From: a bacterium
GTDB lineage: Bacteria; Cyanobacteriota; Vampirovibrionia; Obscuribacterales; Obscuribacteraceae
Direction of reading: 5' to 3'
DNA length: 18,998 bases
Assembly (NCBI GenBank): GCA_030431355.1
Contig: JAUIJG010000042.1
Coordinates: 1-18,998 of the forward strand
The notes below the pieces were generated by a model. That model was not told the origin of the DNA. It made no database searches and saw only the letters and a program-made list of their open reading frames with translations. Positions 14,365 to 18,998 of this stretch are shown piece after piece; position 1 is the first letter of the stretch, and each line of letters begins with the position of its first letter. The position numbers and the translations under genes were made by a program.

Positions 14365-16290
14365 TCAGGCTGGATGAAACATCTCAAAGAGCTTGTTTCT
14401 AGAGAATTTCAATCTGACAGGTCTGCCGTGGGGACAGGTATCATGTCGTTCTGTCTTTAGCCAGGCGCTGACTAATTTCAATATATCCCTTTCTGACAGA
14501 GGCATTCCGTTTTTGATGGCGGATTGGCAAGCCAGGGACTTGGTGGCGTCCAGGGTTATATTCGCTTGTTGGGTGATATCCAGTTCGTCCAGCATGGTCT
14601 GGATTATGGATGGGTAGTTCTGGTGGGCCAGCTGAATCGGAACCTGGGTGCAGCTGATACCATCGCTATCGGATATTTCAAATTCAAAACCGAGCTTGGC
14701 GAGCTCTTTTTGGCTCTCTTTCAGTACTTCAGTTTGTTCGGATGATAGCTCCAGAGGAACAGAAATACAGAGCATCTGGTTGTCTTCGGAGGTCCTTCCC
14801 CGAGTCTCTTGATTGGCAAGAATTTTTTCGTAGAGATATCTCTCATGGGCGATGTGCTGTTCTATCAGCTCGATACCTTCTCTTGTTTCAAAAAGATAGT
14901 ATGTATTGTGCAAGTAACCGGCCAGGCGCCAGCCAGCAGGAAGTGAAATCTCTTCTTCTTCTATGAATAGCTGAGAGTCATCTCTGTGGTTGCGCAAATA
15001 GTCCACAGTGGATACGCTGGTGATGGTATTAGTAGTAGTGTCGGGTGTATAGGATAGCTCTTCGGCGAATGAAAGTTGCTCAGTGCTCTGGGAAGCTGGC
15101 TCTATCTGCTTTTCAAAAGTCTCTGAAGAATCATAATTCCACTCTGCCGACTCTCTTGTCAGGCGACCGGCGCCGGCGCGATCATAACCTACCGGGTTTT
15201 GAGACCGTTGAGATTGAAAAGTTTCGGGAGTTTCTGAATAGAATGATTCGGCCTCCATTCGCTCCTCTCTACCTCTGGCCATAGCTTCAACCAACTCTTT
15301 TCTAGGTTCCCGCACAGCGGTACCAATCGCTCTGTGCAGAGTCGTGTAGACATTGTGGCTGTTGGAGTATTTGATCTCTTTTTTGGTGGGGTGAATGTTG
15401 ACGTCGATTTCGTTCTGGGCAAGCTGTATGGAGATCACAGCTATCGGGCTTTTGCCTCGGGGTATCAAATCAGAGTAGGCATAATCCAGGGCTTTTAAGG
15501 TGAGAGGGCAACGCACCGGTCTGCCGTTAACTATGGTTAGTATTCCTTTTTTATCGCCTCTAAACTGGGTCGGTCTCGCTGCATAACCGTGAACCGAAAC
15601 TCCTACCACCGGGTCGTTCAAGGATACTTCGCATAGATTGTCCGATTCTTTTACCAGTTTGGTTTCAACGATTGTCTGGTGAAGGTCTCCCGACCCCGAG
15701 GTTTTAAGTCGTTTGTTGCCGTTGAATCTAAACTCGAATCCAATATGGGGATAACTGACCGCAAGGCTCTGAATAATCTCCTGGATATGACCGGCTTCGG
15801 TGCTTGCTCTTTTGAGAAACTTCAAGCGAGCCGGCACGTTGTAAAATAGCTCTCTGACGTCCATTACGGTGCCTTTAGAGCAACCGGTTTCCACGGCTTC
15901 TACCTTGCTGTCTTTTATTTCTATCTTCGTTCCTGTCTCTCGTCCTTCGGCTCTGGTTAGACAAGTGAACTTGGAGATTGACGCTATGCTGGGCAGGGCT
16001 TCGCCTCTAAATCCGAGCGTAGATAGACTTTCTAGATCCGATGCGCTGGATAGTTTGGATGTGGCATGGCGTTGGAATGCCAGGGTGGCGTCTTCCGGAG
16101 ACATACCGCAGCCATTGTCGGCTACTCTGATGTCTCTTGCGTCCTTACTCACATCGACTTCAATGTTTGTGGCGCCGGAATCGATGGCGTTTTCCACAAG
16201 TTCTTTCACTACGGATGAGGGTCTTTCGACTACCTCACCGGCAGCAATTTGGCTCGCTACATGGTCGGGCAATATACTAATTCTATTCAT
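14365..16290 (-). CDS. mutL: DNA mismatch repair protein MutL (endonuclease type)
   Basis: A 641-aa MutL, which couples MutS mismatch recognition to strand incision. The N-terminal GHKL ATPase is complete: Glu30-x3-Asn34-Ala-x-Asp37 (KELVENAIDSGA), DNGCG (58-62), HATSKL (75-80), GFRGEALPSI (93-102), then FYNVPARLKFLK, VNGRPVR and DVNIHPTKKEI of the transducer domain. A long variable linker (about 330-455) is Ser/Glu-rich. The C-terminal domain has the nuclease motif, normally DQHAxxExxxxE, as EQHIAHERYLYE (477-488): the first Asp is Glu and the Ala is Ile. The other nuclease motifs are present: ACQSAI, CPHGRP with Cys619 and His621, and FSRNKLFEMF at the end. It is probably nicking-competent, but the first ligand change deserves attention. 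The ATG at 16290 has no clear ribosome site. mutS is not in the window. The 3' end faces the 1081-aa gene 13 bp away. Confidence 0.96.
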   Translation of the reverse strand: MNRISILPDHVASQIAAGEVVERPSSVVKELVENAIDSGATNIEVDVSKDARDIRVADNGCGMSPEDATLAFQRHATSKLSSASDLESLSTLGFRGEALPSIASISKFTCLTRAEGRETGTKIEIKDSKVEAVETGCSKGTVMDVRELFYNVPARLKFLKRASTEAGHIQEIIQSLAVSYPHIGFEFRFNGNKRLKTSGSGDLHQTIVETKLVKESDNLCEVSLNDPVVGVSVHGYAARPTQFRGDKKGILTIVNGRPVRCPLTLKALDYAYSDLIPRGKSPIAVISIQLAQNEIDVNIHPTKKEIKYSNSHNVYTTLHRAIGTAVREPRKELVEAMARGREERMEAESFYSETPETFQSQRSQNPVGYDRAGAGRLTRESAEWNYDSSETFEKQIEPASQSTEQLSFAEELSYTPDTTTNTITSVSTVDYLRNHRDDSQLFIEEEEISLPAGWRLAGYLHNTYYLFETREGIELIEQHIAHERYLYEKILANQETRGRTSEDNQMLCISVPLELSSEQTEVLKESQKELAKLGFEFEISDSDGISCTQVPIQLAHQNYPSIIQTMLDELDITQQANITLDATKSLACQSAIKNGMPLSERDILKLVSAWLKTERHDTCPHGRPVRLKFSRNKLFEMFHPA

Positions 16291-16450
16291 GGGGAAATAC
16301 TAACACGGCGGCTGAAGGCTTCTCAGGGTGATAGCCAAAACAAACTATTTTTTATTCTTCTTTGAATATCCACCTTATATATTTGTCGGCTCTGAAGTTA
16401 AAAGGTTCATTTTTATAAATACTAAAAGATATAATAGAATCTCCTTCAGT

Positions 16451-16490
16451 GCAAAATGGGGATGGCTTCTCGGCCGACTCCCCATTTTGC
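16451..16490 (-). terminator. Probable terminator of the symporter gene (12-bp perfect inverted repeat)
   Basis: GCAAAATGGGGA (16451-16462) and TCCCCATTTTGC (16479-16490) are perfectly inverted around a 16-base spacer that can itself form a short GGC/GCC stem. It begins 10 bases beyond the symporter stop. In minus-strand RNA the lower stem ends in a T4 run within the repeat, the A/U-tract style of intrinsic terminator. It is symmetrical enough to act from either side. Confidence 0.75.
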
Positions 16491-16500
16491 TCAATCTAAA

Positions 16501-17919
16501 TTAGCTTTGCTTCTTCGCTTTGGCTTCCTTCCTGCTTGCGATGTAGTAAGTCAGAAGTCCAGAGAGCATGCCCGGCATGACCTCATAGGTGATCGTCTCC
16601 AGTCCGAGACCTCTCCATCCCATGGTCACCACAAAGCCAATCGCCATGGCGATCAGGATTGTTTTCTCCTTCGGTTTGCCGCCGAAGCAGTAGACCAGGA
16701 GCAAGGGACCAAAAATTGAAGCCAGGGAGCCGGCGGCCAGAAGAACCAACTGCAGAACGCTCTGGGGTCCCCATAGGGCGACACCGAGCGAAAACAGAGC
16801 GACTAGAACTGTGGCTGCCTTCGTGCGAAAGTAGCTGTTTTTGTTGGCGGGCAGGATGTCCCGGGTGAGGGAGGCGGAGCAGCTCAGAATTTGAGAGTCC
16901 GCGGTGGACATTGTCGCCGCGAACACGCCTGCCAGAATCAGCCCGACAAAGACCGAGGGCAAAAGAGCCATGGAAAGCATGGGTAGGGCAAGCTCAGCAT
17001 CAAAGCTGCCGGCATCGGGTAGAAAGATGCGGGCTGCCATGCCGACGAATAGGGTGAGAAAGTTGAAGGCGAATTGCCAACTGTAGTAGTACACCCTGGT
17101 CTTGCCCATGTTTTCGACGCTGTCCATGGACATGAATCGCACCATCACGTGCGGTTGGCCGATAACAGCGATGCCTGCGAATATCCAACCGGCTACGAAG
17201 AGAATCGGTCCGAAGAACGGTCCTAGAGCCATATCCGGCGGGAAAAAGTGCATGTAAGTCGGACTTGCGTTCTGCAGGGCTTCCAAAAACGCACCGGGGC
17301 CGCCGGCCGAAAAGACGGCGGAGGCGAACAAGAGCATCATGGCGCCGAGCATAACGATGGACTGAGCAGCATCGGTCCAGATGGAAGCACGGATGCCGCC
17401 TGCGAAACAGTAGGCGACAACCATGACACAGCCGACGATGGCTCCTATGCTGTAATCCCATCCGAAGAGAACATGCAGAGCTTTGCTGCCTGCGGTTAGC
17501 TGCGCCGCGGCATAGCCCCCGAGGAACAGCAAGGTGACGATGCCGCCCACCAGTCTCACCTTGCGCAACTCTTTTCCGTTCCAATTTGCCAATAGACCGG
17601 CGTAGGTGAGAGACTCGCTGGATTCGCTGTTTGTTCTGAGCCTTTTGTAGACGATCATCGACATCAGAAAATCGCCCACCAGCCAGCCGAGAACCAGCCA
17701 AATTGCCGCTAGACCAACGGTGTAGGTGAGACCGATCATGCCGATAAACATGAATCCGCTGTTCCAGGAAGCGTTGGCGGAGAGAGCCACCAGGATTGGT
17801 GAAACACTTCGTCCGGCCAGAAGATAGTCTTCCGTGGTTGATTTCTGTCTCAGGGTCGAGGCGATGCCTACTCCGACGAAGATCAACAGGAAGAAGACGA
17901 AACTTGCCATTATCATCAT
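16501..17919 (-). CDS. Sodium:solute symporter family (SSS), PutP-like
   Basis: A 472-aa inner-membrane transporter with about 12 to 13 hydrophobic spans, belonging to the SSS family that brings in proline, pantothenate, sugars and other solutes with Na+. Markers of the family are: EDYLLAGRSVSP (30-41) after the first span; ALSANASWNSGF (45-56); the broken helix 'GGIRASIWTDAAQSIVML'; IGQPHVMVRFM, the block most like PutP; and AATMSTADSQILSCSASLTRDI, with the Na+-site Ser/Thr pair. The C-terminus is short and basic (SRKEAKAKK). In PutP an Asp (Asp55) follows 'ALSAGAS'; here the matching residue is Trp52 with Asn53 next, so substrate or ion binding may differ and I do not assign proline. The start at 17919 is supported by AAGAGGAA 6 nt upstream; a leader inverted repeat lies beyond it. 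The gene is monocistronic. Confidence 0.93.
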   Translation of the reverse strand: MMIMASFVFFLLIFVGVGIASTLRQKSTTEDYLLAGRSVSPILVALSANASWNSGFMFIGMIGLTYTVGLAAIWLVLGWLVGDFLMSMIVYKRLRTNSESSESLTYAGLLANWNGKELRKVRLVGGIVTLLFLGGYAAAQLTAGSKALHVLFGWDYSIGAIVGCVMVVAYCFAGGIRASIWTDAAQSIVMLGAMMLLFASAVFSAGGPGAFLEALQNASPTYMHFFPPDMALGPFFGPILFVAGWIFAGIAVIGQPHVMVRFMSMDSVENMGKTRVYYYSWQFAFNFLTLFVGMAARIFLPDAGSFDAELALPMLSMALLPSVFVGLILAGVFAATMSTADSQILSCSASLTRDILPANKNSYFRTKAATVLVALFSLGVALWGPQSVLQLVLLAAGSLASIFGPLLLVYCFGGKPKEKTILIAMAIGFVVTMGWRGLGLETITYEVMPGMLSGLLTYYIASRKEAKAKKQS

Positions 17920-17954
17920 GGATAGTTCCTCTTATGAATTTTTCTTTTCAGGAC

Positions 17955-18024
17955 AGCACAGAATCCGGGTGCCCAGGGCACTCGGTAATTTTTTGTATTG
18001 GGTGATTTCTGTTGATTCTGTGCT
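17955..18024. promoter_or_regulatory. Nested inverted repeat in the symporter leader
   Basis: The outer arms AGCACAGAATC (17955-17965) and GATTCTGTGCT (18014-18024) are a perfect 11-bp inverted repeat. Between them is CCGGGTGCCC-A-GGGCACTCGG, about 17965-17985, a 10-bp near-palindrome with one G-U pair. The inner one is followed on the plus strand by TAATTTTTTG, terminator-like although no plus-strand gene precedes it. In the minus strand the block lies about 35 bases before the symporter start. It may be an operator or a 5'-UTR structure. Confidence 0.5.
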
Positions 18025-18310
18025 TAGTAGTTATTGAGCTGAATAAAAGTATGCTTGACTAGGTCTAAGCTTTAACAAACATCAGCGGTACTAATTCAAG
18101 ATTTAAGACGTAAGCTCTCTTTTAATAAGTGGGGTCTTGCAGAATGCTTCTGATTAATAGCAGGCCGTATCTCGGGTGTTGAAGCTAAGCTAGTTTTGGT
18201 AATGTCAAGTGGTTTGGTCCTTGTTCGGAGCAAGAGTTTCGCAGGATTCTTTTGTTGCATGACAACTACGTGTTTGAATTTTACTGGGCTTTGTAGGAAG
18301 CCACTCATTT

Positions 18311-18660
18311 TTTTTGCCTGGTCTTTTTACCCAGGGCAAAAGCGGGGTGATCTTGAAGCAGGCGGTGTCTAAAGTTAGCGAAGTGGAGCTAGCCGACTTT
18401 TGGCACCATATATAAGGCAACGTTTACACATAAAACATAATGGAGAGTAGAGCCTGATTTGACTGCGATCTCGCCCGATCAGGAAGACCTCTGAATGTGA
18501 ACTCGAAATTCTCTATACCAGGCTTTTCGATGTTAGTATCGCCTCGTTTTAACTGAATCCATCTAACTTTCAGGTCAAGTCAAACAAACCTCTCGGAATA
18601 TTCAATAACTGCCACATCTGCCATATCCAAAACTCTTTCCAGGACTTTTTGCCTGGTCTT
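18311..18660 (+). repeat. Pair of 15-bp direct repeats upstream of pckG
   Basis: TTTTTGCCTGGTCTT occurs at 18311-18325 and again at 18646-18660. Near the first, CCAGGGC at about 18331-18337 can pair with GCCTGG; near the second, CCAGG just upstream can pair with CCTGG. The core TTGCCTGG(T/A)C also occurs at 6767 and 2899, both intergenic. It may be a regulator site or chance repetition. Confidence 0.4.
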
Positions 18661-18748
18661 CATTTGCCGCTGATTTGAGGCAATGAAAGTCATGGAGCGG
18701 GCAAAGAGTTCTGCCGAGAGGTCAGTCAGAAAAAATCACGGAGAAAAA

Positions 18749-18998
18749 ATGACGCAAAACCAAACAGAATTACCGGTGTCATGCGATAACGAAGCATTGG
18801 TCACCTGGGTCGAAAGCATCGCCAGCCTTACCAAACCGGACAACATTCACTGGTGTGATGGTTCCCGGGAAGAATACGACCAACTCTGTTCCCAGATGGT
18901 CGAGCTGGGTACGCTCATCCCTCTCAACCCGGCCAAGCGACCGGGTAGTTTCCTGGCCCGTTCCGACATCGGCGATGTGGCGCGGGTAGAGGATCGCA
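18749..18998 (+). CDS. pckG: Phosphoenolpyruvate carboxykinase (GTP), N-terminal part
   Basis: This is the 5' end of a gene that runs out of the window; 83 codons are visible. The GTP-type enzyme interconverts oxaloacetate and PEP with GTP/GDP in gluconeogenesis. The sequence matches its N-terminus closely: [17 protein letters not shown] (the usual 'P--ihicDGSe-E---L'), then [24 protein letters not shown] and DVARVEDR, all hallmark blocks of the GTP family and absent from the ATP-dependent family. The start at 18749 is supported by GGAG at 18740-18743, 5 nt upstream. The catalytic kinase loop and metal site lie beyond the window. A long leader with two direct repeats precedes it, so the gene may be regulated. 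Confidence 0.93.
   Translation, partial: MTQNQTELPVSCDNEALVTWVESIASLTKPDNIHWCDGSREEYDQLCSQMVELGTLIPLNPAKRPGSFLARSDIGDVARVEDR

Larger units (their letters stand above)
17920..18748. other. Long intergenic region between the symporter and pckG
   Basis: I find no convincing gene in these 829 bases: short frames at 18096-18308 and 18205-18420 (minus) and 17834-18037 (plus) look like chance. It holds a nested inverted repeat (17955-18024), two copies of TTTTTGCCTGGTCTT (18311-18325 and 18646-18660), and the promoters of both divergent genes, none of which I can place with confidence. No tRNA-like cloverleaf was recognised. The 300 or so bases before pckG could contain a regulated leader. Confidence 0.4.

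Noticed and set aside
17000..17701. 233-codon open frame on the minus strand in another phase of the symporter
   Set aside because: It is an Arg/Ser-rich shadow of a clear membrane transporter.
18311..18340. Hairpin GCCTGG...CCAGGGC as a terminator
   Set aside because: The T-runs lie before and inside the hairpin, not after it, and no gene ends just upstream.
18096..18420. Two short overlapping minus-strand frames before pckG
   Set aside because: The sequences look random, there is no ribosome site, and they overlap each other in different phases.

Overview
The window (about 19 kb, roughly half G+C) looks like chromosomal DNA of a free-living bacterium. Genes are moderately spaced, lie on both strands and have mostly clear Shine-Dalgarno sites and several intrinsic terminators. 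The gene content combines central metabolism (PanC, a class I ketol-acid reductoisomerase homologue, GTP-type PEP carboxykinase), MutL, a PP2C phosphatase, and long proteins of unknown family with glycine-rich hydrophobic stretches and HEAT-like tails. This mix reminds me of the non-photosynthetic cyanobacterial relatives (Melainabacteria/Vampirovibrionia, Obscuribacterales-like). That is an impression from protein style, not a demonstrated placement. No tRNA, rRNA, CRISPR array, transposase or phage gene was seen.

Layout. 1-2.7 kb: the 3' end of panC runs tail-to-tail into a KARI (IlvC) homologue that has lost two of the eight conserved active-site polar residues. Divergent from it is an opine-dehydrogenase-like Rossmann protein whose catalytic His is replaced by Arg. 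2.7-5.7 kb: a probable operon of two tandem paralogues of an unrecognised family (364 and 376 aa) and a 50-aa membrane protein, closed by a strong terminator. Each paralogue is preceded by a tetraloop hairpin ending exactly 25 nt before the start codon. 5.7-8.7 kb: a PP2C Ser/Thr phosphatase (minus strand), a long spacer with a doubtful ORF, then a MORN/YwqK-like repeat protein with an N-terminal anchor and a small membrane protein with a zinc ribbon, closed by a terminator. 8.7-11 kb: an M20 amidohydrolase (minus strand) and an exported protein with a glycine-zipper segment (plus strand). 11.1-16.3 kb: a 1081-aa protein with an HEWSH metalloprotease motif and HEAT-like repeats, facing mutL with a 13-bp gap. 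16.5-18 kb: a PutP-like sodium:solute symporter (minus strand) with a nested inverted repeat in its leader. 18.75 kb to the end: the 5' end of pckG behind a long non-coding leader.

The most interesting parts are the two diverged dehydrogenase homologues next to panC, and the tandem-paralogue operon (3153-5682), which is the best candidate for an undescribed system. The genes do not form one pathway; the window is a set of small independent transcription units.
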